DNA of 64,000 bases from an uncultured Erythrobacter sp. (GTDB lineage Bacteria; Pseudomonadota; Alphaproteobacteria; Sphingomonadales; Sphingomonadaceae). The notes under the pieces are model-generated. The model worked only from the letters and a program-made list of their open reading frames with translations. It ran no database searches and was not told where the DNA came from. The position numbers and the translations under genes were made by a program. Location of the stretch: the NCBI GenBank assembly GCA_947498065.1, contig CANMIS010000005.1, positions 1-64,000 of the forward strand. The letters are read 5' to 3'. This document shows, one piece after another, positions 26,045 to 34,470 of this stretch (the first letter of the stretch is position 1; each line of letters starts with the position of its first letter).

Positions 26045-27263
26045 CGGATCAAAATGGGCGGCTGGGATACTCGCTCTTGCCGGGACAATGCTTACCTCCT
26101 GCGCAACAAATGCGCCCGCCACCACGGTGAGTGCTGCGCCTAGCGAAACGATAGCCGCACCAGCCAGCAATCCGCTCTATTCTGATCTCAACAACCCGAC
26201 GACGCTCGCCGATCTGCCGCAGACAGCCAGCATTCTTGAGGTTGAACGCTACCGCCCCAATTACCGACTGACTTCGTGCCCCATCATTCCGCCTCCCATG
26301 ATTATGCCTCGGGGCGAACTGGCGCAGGCTGTTGCGGCGGCAAAGGCCTATTCCGATGAGCAGCGCGGGCTTGGCTTGCTGATCATGAAGGGCGGGCAGA
26401 CCCTGCATTTGAGCACGGCTGAGGGCGTGAATATTACGACGCCTAGCGCTTCGGCCTCGATGATGAAATCGGTCATCGCGCTGCTGTATGGCATGGCGAT
26501 TGAGGATGGGATTATCGGCACTGTCGATGACCGCGTTGGTGATTACATCGCCGAATGGAATGACGATTCTCGCGGCGACATCACTTTGCGCCAGATGCTG
26601 ACTATGTCGGCGGGTCTGGGCCAGTCCGATTTTGCCAGAGTCCTGCTCGCGCCGGATATCGGGGCGGTCGCGCTGGAGCTGGAGCAAACTGGCGAGCCGG
26701 ACCGCGAATTTGCCTATAACAATGCGATCACCAAAGTGCTGACCATGGTGCTCGACCGGCGGCTAGAGGCAGCGGGCAAAGGCGGTTTCCTGCCTTATCT
26801 GCAGAGCGAGCTGTGGTGTCCGCTGGGCAATGGCGAGGCGCAGGTTTGGGTCGATCAGGCGGGTAAAGCGCGCGGCTATGCTGGGCTGCATGCCGGAATG
26901 GGCGATTACGCGCGTATCGGCGAGCTTATCCGCAAGGGCGGCATGATCGGCGACAAGCAAATCGTGCCGGCAGAATGGATCGCCGAGATGGCGAAGCCGT
27001 CTAAAGCCAATGCACAATACGGCCTGCACATCTGGCTTGGGTCGGAGCACACTGCCCAGCGCGCCTATAGCGCGGCGAGCCCGATCAAGATCCCGCATAC
27101 TGAGCCATTTCACGCGAAAGATATCGTCTATTTCGACGGCTTTGGCGGACAGCGCGTTTACATCATCCCGTCAAAGGAACTGGTGATCGTGCGCTTTGGC
27201 GAGGTGAACCTCGCCTATGACGATTCAGTGATACCCAATCTGCTGACCCGCGCGATCGACTGA
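26001..27263 (+). CDS. Serine beta-lactamase-fold hydrolase, lipoprotein (copy 2)
   Basis: About 420 aa. The start is uncertain: GTG 26001 is given, overlapping the upstream gene by 44 nt. Earlier starts (25893) lack a sensible signal peptide, and the best Shine-Dalgarno (GGAAGGAG at 26017-26024) faces an in-frame ATC at 26031. Lipobox L-T-S-C (Cys34 from 26001). Active site S-x-x-K as SMMK (Ser153/Lys156) and Y-x-N as YNN (Tyr239/Asn241). Segments DDRVGDYIAEWN and RQMLTMSAGLGQSD are typical of the EstB/NylB-like family. It is the last gene of the operon. Low similarity to copy 1 beyond the motifs suggests a different bond specificity. Confidence 0.78.
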   Translation: MWARQRKERPIRHASGSKWAAGILALAGTMLTSCATNAPATTVSAAPSETIAAPASNPLYSDLNNPTTLADLPQTASILEVERYRPNYRLTSCPIIPPPMIMPRGELAQAVAAAKAYSDEQRGLGLLIMKGGQTLHLSTAEGVNITTPSASASMMKSVIALLYGMAIEDGIIGTVDDRVGDYIAEWNDDSRGDITLRQMLTMSAGLGQSDFARVLLAPDIGAVALELEQTGEPDREFAYNNAITKVLTMVLDRRLEAAGKGGFLPYLQSELWCPLGNGEAQVWVDQAGKARGYAGLHAGMGDYARIGELIRKGGMIGDKQIVPAEWIAEMAKPSKANAQYGLHIWLGSEHTAQRAYSAASPIKIPHTEPFHAKDIVYFDGFGGQRVYIIPSKELVIVRFGEVNLAYDDSVIPNLLTRAID

Positions 27264-27282
27264 CCCGCGCGGGGCCGCCTCG

Positions 27283-27972
27283 TTAGGCCCGGTTGAAGAA
27301 CGCCTTCTTGGTTTCTTCGGTTGGATTTCCGACTTTCATCGAATCCTTGAGGATGGACATGCCGCGCTGAACGCCGGGGCGGGCTTCGACCCGGTCGATC
27401 CATGCCGCAACATTGGGGAAATTGGCGATGTCGACGCCGTGCAATTCCTGCTGGCGGCTATCCATCCAAGGGTAGGTGGCCATATCGACAATGCCAAAGT
27501 CACTGCCCAGAGCAATCCAATCACGCGTCGCAAGCTGGCGATCGACCAGTCCATAAAGCCGCTGAACTTCGCCGGAATAGCGATTGATCGCATAGGGCAC
27601 TTGCTCATCGGCATAGCCGCGAAAATGCCCGCATTGCCCGAACATCGGCCCGATATTGGCGCATTGGAAAAACAGCCATTGGCGGATGTTCGATTGCTCC
27701 ACTGGGTCTTCTGACCAGAATTTGCCGGTCTTCTCGCACAGATAAAGCAGGATCGCTCCGCTTTCGAACACGGTGTGCGGCGCGCCGCCCGGTCCGTCAT
27801 GATCGACAATCGCGGGCACGCGGTTGTTTGGGCTGATCGCAAGGAAGTCCTCTGCGTGCTGCTCGCCCTTGAGGATATTGATCGATTTGACGGTGTAATC
27901 GAGCCCGAATTCTTCCAGCGCGATTGAGATTTTGTGCCCATTGGGCGTCGGCCAGAAATAGAAATCGATCAT
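27283..27972 (-). CDS. Glutathione S-transferase, YfcG/Ure2p-like
   Basis: 229 aa. Thioredoxin-fold N-domain: FYFWPTPNGHKISIALEEFGLDY with the T-P-N-G-x-K pattern of nu-class (YfcG/YghU/Ure2p-like) enzymes, NNRVPAIVDHDG cis-Pro loop, and FESGAILLYL glutathione Glu-Ser motif. The C-terminal helical domain includes DFGIVDMATYPWMD. Disulfide-bond reductase or glutathione-conjugate processing activity is expected. The gene overlaps the second GST gene by 4 nt (ATGA) and is third in the PhyH-GST-GST operon. Two adjacent GSTs suggest a glutathione adduct is formed and removed, or a glutathione-dependent isomerisation. Confidence 0.88.
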   Translation of the reverse strand: MIDFYFWPTPNGHKISIALEEFGLDYTVKSINILKGEQHAEDFLAISPNNRVPAIVDHDGPGGAPHTVFESGAILLYLCEKTGKFWSEDPVEQSNIRQWLFFQCANIGPMFGQCGHFRGYADEQVPYAINRYSGEVQRLYGLVDRQLATRDWIALGSDFGIVDMATYPWMDSRQQELHGVDIANFPNVAAWIDRVEARPGVQRGMSILKDSMKVGNPTEETKKAFFNRA

Positions 27973-28703
27973 GCCTTGTTCGCCTTTTGCAGCGCGAGCA
28001 CTTCGGCAACATTGGCCTGAAGCCTCGCTGCGCTGGTGTCTCCGGTGAAGTCCTGGTTGTAATGCGATTGCACCGAGGGCCGCTGTACAGCCTCATCGTA
28101 CCAATCGGACAGCGCCGGACGGCCATCACGCCAATCGAAATTGGGGTAGATCGGGTCTTTCGCTTCGTAAAACTCTGCGCGGAAGCCGAGATAGCTGATC
28201 GCGTGCAGCATAGCGGCGTGCCCGATGTCAAACCGGTCCCAGCCCTTTGCGGCTTCGGCATCAAACCAGTCGAGCGCGCGGATGAACTTGGGCCACATGC
28301 GCTCGAACACGAACATGTTCCATTGCTCAGGCTCCTGCCATTGCTCCGCGACCATTTGCACCGTGCCCTCAAACACGGTGTCGGCCGTCGCAAGGCGGGT
28401 GACCGCATCCCAGCGCGCCGGGCCAGCCTCTGGATACATGCGGTTCGCCTTGGAATGCGCATCGAGATATTCGCACACGGCCTGGCTACCAAAGATCACT
28501 TGGCCCGTATCGGTCGCCAAAGTCGGTACTTTGCTTAAGGGGTTGATCGCTTCGATCGAGTAAGCCTCGCCTTGGTCTTCACCGTCCAAATTCTTGAACG
28601 GGAAGGTGGCGATAAAGTCTATATCATCCCACAATCCGCATTCATGCGCGGTCACCAGAACCTTGTGAATGAACGTGTGAAACGGCGAATAAAACAGCTT
28701 CAT
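27969..28703 (-). CDS. Glutathione S-transferase family protein (divergent)
   Basis: 244 aa. GST N-domain MKLFYSPFHTFIHKVLVTAHECG (S-P-x-x-x-F-x-H-K pattern, no obvious catalytic Tyr/Cys/Ser at the usual site), cis-Pro loop PLSKVPTLATDTG and GSQAVCEYLDAHS in the Glu-Ser position (S-Q rather than E-S). An all-helical C-domain follows, including HAAMLHAISYLGFR. The replacements suggest altered glutathione chemistry, for example isomerase, ether cleavage or no catalysis. Co-translated with the YfcG-like GST; 40 nt after the PhyH gene. Confidence 0.8.
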   Translation of the reverse strand: MKLFYSPFHTFIHKVLVTAHECGLWDDIDFIATFPFKNLDGEDQGEAYSIEAINPLSKVPTLATDTGQVIFGSQAVCEYLDAHSKANRMYPEAGPARWDAVTRLATADTVFEGTVQMVAEQWQEPEQWNMFVFERMWPKFIRALDWFDAEAAKGWDRFDIGHAAMLHAISYLGFRAEFYEAKDPIYPNFDWRDGRPALSDWYDEAVQRPSVQSHYNQDFTGDTSAARLQANVAEVLALQKANKA

Positions 28704-28743
28704 GGGGGTGTCTCCCTTTGCGCGTTAGAGGCTCAGGTCTGGC

Positions 28744-29724
28744 TCAATGCGCGCCGACTTTCTTGTGGTCGGGCGATTTGTCTTTGGCTGACAATTCGCC
28801 TGCGTCTTCCTTCATCTTCATTTTCTTGAAGGTGTCGTATTCGTTGACGCCGCCCATATCCCGCTTTGGCCAGCGGGTCGCAAAGCCGCGTGGGTAGCGG
28901 CTGTCATCATCCTTACGGCCATTTTCTGACCACAGCAGCGGGAACAGGTCGCCCTCGGGCTTTTCACCGTCGAGCATTTCGTCAAAGCTGACGCCTGCGA
29001 TGTTGAGGCAATCGGGGCGCGGGGCCCAGCGAATGTCATCGCCAAACACGCGCTGAGACACAGCGACGCGCCAATCGTCGGTCGGGTTGCCAGCGGAATA
29101 ATGTAGCACCCATGGGTTCACGACCAGGATATCGCCTGGGTCCATTTCCCATTGCAGGAAGCGCAGACCCTCTTCGCCGCGGCGGCTCTCAATTTCCGGG
29201 TGCGGCACGCGGTCATCAGGCTTGATCATCTTCCGCGCGTTCGGGCTGAACAGCCAATAAGGCACATCGTCATGCTGCGTTCCGGCTAGCACTTCGAGGC
29301 AATTTTCCTTCACAATCGGGGTCAGCGGGATCCACAGGGATGGGACCATTTTACCCTCAACCGGGAACGCCATCCGGTCGCAATGCCACAGGGTCGCCGC
29401 ATCTGATCGCGGCGGCTTGGCGAAGAATTCATCGAAGAAGAACCGGATCTCCTTCGATTGCATAACCTTGCCAGCGGCCTCTGCAATCGGGCCTTCGAAC
29501 ACCATCTTGCGATATTCCGGGATACAGCGCGCCATATAACGGCCCGGGATCGTGGGCAGCAGGCCAACGTCTTTCTTGTCGACGATAACATCGCGCGCGA
29601 CCGGCAGCAGCATGTCGATCCAGTCCTGATGCAGCACCTTTCTAAGGCACACCGCACCGTCACGATTATAGGTGTCGATGTCTTCCTGCGTAATGTCGCG
29701 CAGCGGGCTGGTGTTCAGTGGCAT
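28744..29724 (-). CDS. Phytanoyl-CoA dioxygenase (PhyH) family Fe(II)/2-oxoglutarate oxygenase
   Basis: 326 aa. The facial triad is visible as His114-x-Asp116 (TLWHCDRMAF) and His208 (NPWVLHYSAGN), with the 2-oxoglutarate-binding Arg219 (DDWRVAVSQR). The N-terminal YNRDGAVCLRKVL is the usual PhyH entry strand. The family hydroxylates, halogenates or demethylates carbon next to an activated group. The C-terminal 40 residues are Lys/Asp-rich and beyond the fold. It is first in the PhyH-GST-GST operon, divergent from the ring monooxygenase at 29916. Substrate unknown. Confidence 0.85.
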   Translation of the reverse strand: MPLNTSPLRDITQEDIDTYNRDGAVCLRKVLHQDWIDMLLPVARDVIVDKKDVGLLPTIPGRYMARCIPEYRKMVFEGPIAEAAGKVMQSKEIRFFFDEFFAKPPRSDAATLWHCDRMAFPVEGKMVPSLWIPLTPIVKENCLEVLAGTQHDDVPYWLFSPNARKMIKPDDRVPHPEIESRRGEEGLRFLQWEMDPGDILVVNPWVLHYSAGNPTDDWRVAVSQRVFGDDIRWAPRPDCLNIAGVSFDEMLDGEKPEGDLFPLLWSENGRKDDDSRYPRGFATRWPKRDMGGVNEYDTFKKMKMKEDAGELSAKDKSPDHKKVGAH

Positions 29725-29915
29725 GATTGCGTTCCTATCTAACTGCCTTCGAATTATGCGATCTCGATCTCACGCATAAGCTAGCCCGAACTTCGTAACC
29801 ACCGGTTGGATACTTTGCACTGCACTTACCGCAGAGCGGACATTTGACCCAATCGCCAGAGCCGTGGGCCGCGCGATACCTATTGTTCAGCTTGCTAAAC
29901 GGAGCGGAGCATAAA

Positions 29916-31121
29916 ATGCGGGAATACAGAACGAAGATCGTCGTGGCCGGCGCAGGGCCCGTTGGTAGCGTTGCTGCTTATCTGCTTGCGGAACAGGGGA
30001 TTGATGTCCTGCTGATCGAAGCGCAGGAAGATTGTGCACTGGATTTGCGCGCGTCGACATTCCACCCACCAACGCTGGAGATGCTGGATGATTTCGGCAT
30101 CACGGAAAAGCTGATCAAGATGGGGCTTAAGGCCCCTGTTTATCATTTCCGGGAGCGTCAAACCGGCGAAGTCATCGACTTTGATATGTCGGAGATTGCC
30201 GACCGGACGCGCTTTCCCTTCCGCGTGCAATGCGAACAATATCACCTCTCGCGCATGCTGTCCGATGCGGTTGACGGGGCGCAGAACGCAGAGGTTCTGT
30301 TCAACCACCGGGTCGTGGGCTTTACGCAAAACAGTCAGGGCGTGGAGGTCTTTGCCGAGACCCCGCATGATGTGGTCAAGATCAACGCTGATTTCCTGAT
30401 CGGGGCCGATGGCTCCAACAGCATGGTCAGGAAATGGCTCGACACCGGCTTTGACGGCTTCACCTATCCTGAGAAATTCCTGTGCTTCACCACCACAACG
30501 CCGCTTGAGGATCACCTGCCGAACCTGTGCCACGTCAATTACGTGTCTGATCCGGAGGAATGGATGGTTCTGCTGCGCGTGCCTTCGCTGTGGCGCGTGC
30601 TAGTGCCTGCGAAAGAACATCAGTCCGACGAAGAACTGCTGGCAGATGCGAAGAAGAATGACGTCTTTGACCGCTTGGTCGGGTCCGGCGAGAGCGTGGA
30701 GACCGCGCACCGCACGATTTACCGCGTGCACCAGCGGGTAGCGAAAACCTTCTGCCGGGGCCGTGTGTCAGTGATCGGCGATGCTGCGCACCTCAACAAT
30801 CCGATTGGCGGATTTGGCATGAACAGCGGCATCCACGATGCGTTTAACCTGTGCGAGAAGCTGGTCGGCATTTACAAGCATGGCCGCGATGCGGACACGG
30901 AGCTCGCCCGCTTCGACCGGCAGCGCCGCACCACCACGCATGATTTCATCCAGGCGCAGACGATCAAGAACATGGAATATCTCTCCGAAGGTCAGTCTGA
31001 GGTCCACGCCAAACGCAAGCAGGCGATGCTTGAGACGCAGCAGGATCCAGTGAAGCGCCGTCAATTCCTCATTCGTCAGTCGATGATCGAATGTCTGGAA
31101 GAGGAGCGCGAAGTCGCCTGA
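29916..31121 (+). CDS. FAD-dependent hydroxylase (PHBH/phenol hydroxylase family)
   Basis: 401 aa from ATG 29916, supported by GGAGCGGAG 7-15 nt upstream and by the FAD motif beginning directly (KIVVAGAGPVGSVAAYLLAE). A longer frame to 29844 has no upstream signal. DG motif ADFLIGADGSNSMVRKWL and GD motif VSVIGDAAHLNNPIGGFGMNSGIHDAFNL. It belongs to the MhpA/PheA-like class A hydroxylases but lacks the C-terminal thioredoxin-like domain. First gene of a six-gene plus-strand operon; its stop overlaps the next start (TGATG). Ring or enol hydroxylation is expected. Confidence 0.85.
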   Translation: MREYRTKIVVAGAGPVGSVAAYLLAEQGIDVLLIEAQEDCALDLRASTFHPPTLEMLDDFGITEKLIKMGLKAPVYHFRERQTGEVIDFDMSEIADRTRFPFRVQCEQYHLSRMLSDAVDGAQNAEVLFNHRVVGFTQNSQGVEVFAETPHDVVKINADFLIGADGSNSMVRKWLDTGFDGFTYPEKFLCFTTTTPLEDHLPNLCHVNYVSDPEEWMVLLRVPSLWRVLVPAKEHQSDEELLADAKKNDVFDRLVGSGESVETAHRTIYRVHQRVAKTFCRGRVSVIGDAAHLNNPIGGFGMNSGIHDAFNLCEKLVGIYKHGRDADTELARFDRQRRTTTHDFIQAQTIKNMEYLSEGQSEVHAKRKQAMLETQQDPVKRRQFLIRQSMIECLEEEREVA

Positions 31122-31891
31122 TGCCGATAAAGCCGCGCCCAAATCCTGATGCCCTGGGTTCTCGCAGGCTGTTTGGCGTTTTGGGGCCATCGACCAATAC
31201 GATAGTCCAGCCGGACTTTGACGATTTGCGTGTGCCGGGCGTGACCAATCATTACAGCCGGATTGTGGTCGAGGATGCTCAGGCGATCTCGGACGAGACC
31301 TTTATGGCGGGCACGCTGGAAATCTCGCGCAACACCATTGAGGCGGTGCGCGGGGTGCTGACCTGCAATCCCGACTATCTCGTGATGGGCATGTCGGCCG
31401 TGACATTTTACGGCGGCGCGGAGGGCGCGCAGCAATGGCGCGACAATATCGAGAGCGAGGCGGGGCTGAAGCTGTGCACTGGATCGCAATCGCTGATTGA
31501 GGCGTTCAAGGCCTATGGCGGCAACATCAAGAAGATCGCGGTTCTCTCACCTTATTTCCCGTCGGCCAATTCGCATGTCGCCCATTTCATGAGCGATCAC
31601 GGGATTGAGGTCGTGCGCGACACATGCCTGCGCTGCCCCAGTTGGACCGCAATTGCGCAAGTGCCAACCGAGACGCTTCGCGATGAGCTGAAGGCGCTGG
31701 ACGGCGATGATATTGATGCTTTGGTGCAAGTCGGCACCAACCTGTCGATGACGCGGCTGGCCGCGGCGGCAGAAATGTATCTTGGCAAGCCGGTGATCGC
31801 GATCAACACCGCGACATACTGGAATGCGCTGCGCCAGAACAATATCACCGATAAGGTGTATGGCTTTGGCCGGTTGATGGAAGAATTTTAG
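31121..31891 (+). CDS. Asp/Glu racemase-superfamily protein lacking both catalytic cysteines
   Basis: 256 aa, start overlapping the upstream stop (TGATG). The fold and signature match the maleate isomerase/arylmalonate decarboxylase/hydantoin racemase group: LFGVLGPSTNTIVQPDF, YLVMGMSAVTFYGG, IKKIAVLSPYFPSANSHVAHF, and IDALVQVGTNLSMTRLAAAAE. The first Cys site carries MGMS (as in arylmalonate decarboxylase, which also lacks this Cys). The second, where maleate isomerase, racemases and arylmalonate decarboxylase have Cys, reads VQVGTNL: Gly205 instead. So a Cys-dependent isomerase or racemase mechanism looks impossible, and another chemistry or binding role is implied. Confidence 0.8.
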   Translation: MPIKPRPNPDALGSRRLFGVLGPSTNTIVQPDFDDLRVPGVTNHYSRIVVEDAQAISDETFMAGTLEISRNTIEAVRGVLTCNPDYLVMGMSAVTFYGGAEGAQQWRDNIESEAGLKLCTGSQSLIEAFKAYGGNIKKIAVLSPYFPSANSHVAHFMSDHGIEVVRDTCLRCPSWTAIAQVPTETLRDELKALDGDDIDALVQVGTNLSMTRLAAAAEMYLGKPVIAINTATYWNALRQNNITDKVYGFGRLMEEF

Positions 31892-31911
31892 GGTAATCCC
31901 AGGGGTAAACG

Positions 31912-32829
31912 ATGTTCCAATATGATTACGTCCCGCTGCCACAGCGCAAGCCACTGCGTTGGCCGGGCGGTGCGAAGGTCGCGCTTATGATGACCATCAA
32001 TCTGGAAACATGGGATCTGGTGAAGGACACGGATCAACCCTATTATGCGGGCGGTCCGGCGCTGCTGCCCAATGCCTTGGCTGGGCGCATTCCCGACTAT
32101 CCCAATTACAGCTGGCGCGAATATGGTCAGCGCGTTGGCGTTTGGCGGATGTTCGACATGTTTGACGAGGTGGGCGTGAAGCCAGCCTGCACCGTCAACG
32201 CCGTCACTTTTGAACGGCGCAAGGCAATGGCTGATGCCTGCCTTGAGCGCGGCGGGGAACTGATCGCGCACAATTATGAGCAAGGCGAATTGCTCACTGA
32301 TTTCCACGACGACATTGATGCAGAGCGCGACATCATCCGCCGCTCGGTCGCGATGTATGAAGAGCATACAGGCCGCAAACCAAAGGTCTGGCTGTCCTCC
32401 TCACTGCGCGGCACGCTAAACACGCCGACTATCCTCGTTGAGGAAGGGTTCAAGGCATATTGCGACATAATGAATGATGATCAGCCCTATATGATCCGCA
32501 CCGATGCGGGTCCGATTGTCGCGACGCCATATTCCAATGTCATCAACGACTTCACCATCCTGACGCGCAACAATCGCACCACCGATGAGTACCGCGATCT
32601 GCTGATCGAAGAGCTCACCGTGCTCCACAAGGAAGGCGAGAAAACCGGGCGGATCATGAATGTCGGCCTGCATCCGCATGTCTCTGGCCGCGCCTACACG
32701 ATCCGTGCGCTGCGCGAATTCATCGAATATGCGCAGAGTTTAGACGGTGTGTGGTGGGCGACGCGCGAGGAAATCGCGGATTGGTATGCCGAGAACCACG
32801 AAGATCACATTCCCGGCCAGCTGAGCTAG
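31912..32829 (+). CDS. Polysaccharide deacetylase-fold hydrolase, PuuE/allantoinase-like
   Basis: 305 aa. NodB-type fold of the cytoplasmic PuuE group, which opens cyclic amides rather than deacetylating sugars: PLRWPGGAKVALMMTINLETWD, REYGQRVGVWRMFDMFDEVGVKPACTVNA, RGGELIAHNYEQGELLTD, then GRIMNVGLHPHVSGRAYTIRAL. There is no signal peptide. Metal ligands differ from the usual HGxxH arrangement (AHNYEQGE), as happens in the PuuE subgroup. AGGGG lies 8 nt before the ATG. With the racemase-fold gene upstream and hydantoinase genes at 46413-50370, hydrolysis of a cyclic ureide or imide is a reasonable hypothesis. Confidence 0.8.
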   Translation: MFQYDYVPLPQRKPLRWPGGAKVALMMTINLETWDLVKDTDQPYYAGGPALLPNALAGRIPDYPNYSWREYGQRVGVWRMFDMFDEVGVKPACTVNAVTFERRKAMADACLERGGELIAHNYEQGELLTDFHDDIDAERDIIRRSVAMYEEHTGRKPKVWLSSSLRGTLNTPTILVEEGFKAYCDIMNDDQPYMIRTDAGPIVATPYSNVINDFTILTRNNRTTDEYRDLLIEELTVLHKEGEKTGRIMNVGLHPHVSGRAYTIRALREFIEYAQSLDGVWWATREEIADWYAENHEDHIPGQLS

Positions 32830-32836
32830 TCGAAGC

Positions 32837-33544
32837 GTGCCGACGGTCCTCATAACCGGAGCCAATCGCGGCCTTGGCCTCGAGTTTGTCCGGCAATATC
32901 TCGGCGATGGATGGGATGTGATCGCTTGCTGCCGTTCGCCGGAAAGTTCGGCCGAGCTCAGCGATCTGGCGCAGGGTTCGCTCGACATACGCCAGCTCGA
33001 TGTGACCGATTTCGAAGCCGTGGATGCACTCGCCAGCGAGCTAAGTGGCCGCGCGATTGATGTCCTCATCAACAATGCAGGCATCATGGGGGCCTTTCCT
33101 TTGGAGGAGAACCTCTCCCGCCAGGAATTCGGGTCGGTCGACTATGACCATTGGGCCGAGATCGAGCGGATAAACACATTTGCTCCGGTCAAATTGGCTG
33201 AAGCCTTCGTTGAGCACCTGGCCGCGAGCGAACAAAAGAAGCTGGTCAATATCTCAACCAGCGTCGCCTCCATGTCGACGATGAACGCGCCCGCTATCGC
33301 CTATTCCGCCAGCAAGACCGCGCTGAACCGCGCGATGACCATCATCGCTGACCCGCTGAAAGAGCGCGGTATTTCGGTCGCTCTGCTGTGCCCGGGATAT
33401 GCCAAGACGCGGATGGATTTCGCTGGATATGCGACGGTTGATCCGGCGGATTCGATCAAGGGCATGCGCAAGGTGATCGCCAATTTCACGCTTGAGGCAT
33501 CGGGTTCTTTCGTGCGTTTCGATGGCGAGGCGATTGGCTGGTAA
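32837..33544 (+). CDS. Short-chain dehydrogenase/reductase (1)
   Basis: 235 aa from a GTG at 32837, 7 nt after the deacetylase-fold gene. Rossmann motif TGANRGLGLEF, NNAG motif LINNAGIMGAF, and active-site YSASK (Tyr/Lys) with upstream Ser (NISTSVASM). The short length and LDVTDFEAVDAL segment fit the C-factor/sniffer-like NAD(P)-dependent SDR group. The specific substrate is unknown. Probably co-transcribed with the upstream monooxygenase operon. Confidence 0.85.
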   Translation: MPTVLITGANRGLGLEFVRQYLGDGWDVIACCRSPESSAELSDLAQGSLDIRQLDVTDFEAVDALASELSGRAIDVLINNAGIMGAFPLEENLSRQEFGSVDYDHWAEIERINTFAPVKLAEAFVEHLAASEQKKLVNISTSVASMSTMNAPAIAYSASKTALNRAMTIIADPLKERGISVALLCPGYAKTRMDFAGYATVDPADSIKGMRKVIANFTLEASGSFVRFDGEAIGW

Positions 33545-33624
33545 ACGGGGGGAGCGGGATGCTCAGCGGAAATAATTTCGGATCCTATGGCGCTCGTCCA
33601 AATACGGCTTTGGTGTCCTAAGCC

Positions 33625-34470
33625 GTGGCGATCGAAAAAGCCTATGCCGCGATAGCTGAGGGGCAGGTCCATCTGCACCGCTCGCTGAGGTCGCATGGGG
33701 CGGCAGAAGCAGACGGTTTGCCACTAGTCATGCTGCACGCCTCGCCGGCTTCCTCCACCTCGCTGCTGCCATTGATGCGCGCCATGCCCAGCGCTCGCTC
33801 GCTCATTGCCTTTGACACGCCTTGCAACGGTCAATCCTGCCCACCTGAAGGTGATGATCCGGAGATTGGCGAGTTTGCCGACATGCTGGACCGGGCGTGC
33901 GATGCGCTCGGCCTGGATGAAATCGCGCTCTATGGCACGCATACGGGCGCGCATATTGCGACCGCTTGGGCGCTGGCGCGGCCTGACCGGGTGAAGGCGC
34001 TGGCGCTGGACGGGGTCGCGCTGCTCGATGCGGAGCTTCGCCAAGAGATGCTGGCTGAATATGCGCCGCCCAAACAGCCTGATGACAGCGGCAGCCAGTT
34101 CCATTGGGCCTGGCAATATATTCGCGATCAGATGATCTTCTTTCCGCATTATCGCAAAGATGCCGAGCACCGCCGCGAGGGTGGGGTGTTCGATGCCCGC
34201 CTGCTGCATGAGCTGGTGCTCGATGTGCTCAATAATCTTGAAAGCTATCACATGCCGTACCGCGCCGTGTTTCGGCACGAGGTGCGCGCTGATTTGAAGC
34301 GGCTGGCGGTGCCGACATTGGTGCTGCGCGATGGGGGCGGGCCGCTCGACCCGGCAGCGGGGGAGCTGCCCACCTTGATCGCTCATGCTCAGTTGGCGAG
34401 CGATTGCGCTGAGCCTGCGGCCAAGGCCGCGGCGATTGAGGCCTTTTTGTCGGAGTTTGAAAATGAGTGA
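33625..34470 (+). CDS. Alpha/beta hydrolase-fold protein with His in the nucleophile position
   Basis: 281 aa, GTG start at 33625. Fold landmarks are clear: LVMLHASPASSTSLLPLM (oxyanion/His-x-x-P loop), IAFDTPCNGQS, elbow ALYGTHTGAHIATAWALARP and VPTLVLRDGGGPLDPAAG. At the elbow the G-x-S-x-G motif reads G-T-H-T-G (104-108), so the nucleophile Ser is His106. A C-terminal catalytic His is not obvious. It is therefore either a non-hydrolytic relative (lyase, decarboxylase, cofactor-free oxygenase-like) or inactive. It overlaps the following SDR gene by 8 nt, so it is part of the operon. Confidence 0.78.
   Translation: MAIEKAYAAIAEGQVHLHRSLRSHGAAEADGLPLVMLHASPASSTSLLPLMRAMPSARSLIAFDTPCNGQSCPPEGDDPEIGEFADMLDRACDALGLDEIALYGTHTGAHIATAWALARPDRVKALALDGVALLDAELRQEMLAEYAPPKQPDDSGSQFHWAWQYIRDQMIFFPHYRKDAEHRREGGVFDARLLHELVLDVLNNLESYHMPYRAVFRHEVRADLKRLAVPTLVLRDGGGPLDPAAGELPTLIAHAQLASDCAEPAAKAAAIEAFLSEFENE

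Noticed and set aside
21033-27263. Antibiotic resistance (beta-lactamase) genes
   Set aside because: S-x-x-K and Y-x-N are shared with EstB/NylB-type esterases and amidases. Lipoprotein signals and catabolic context argue against resistance genes.
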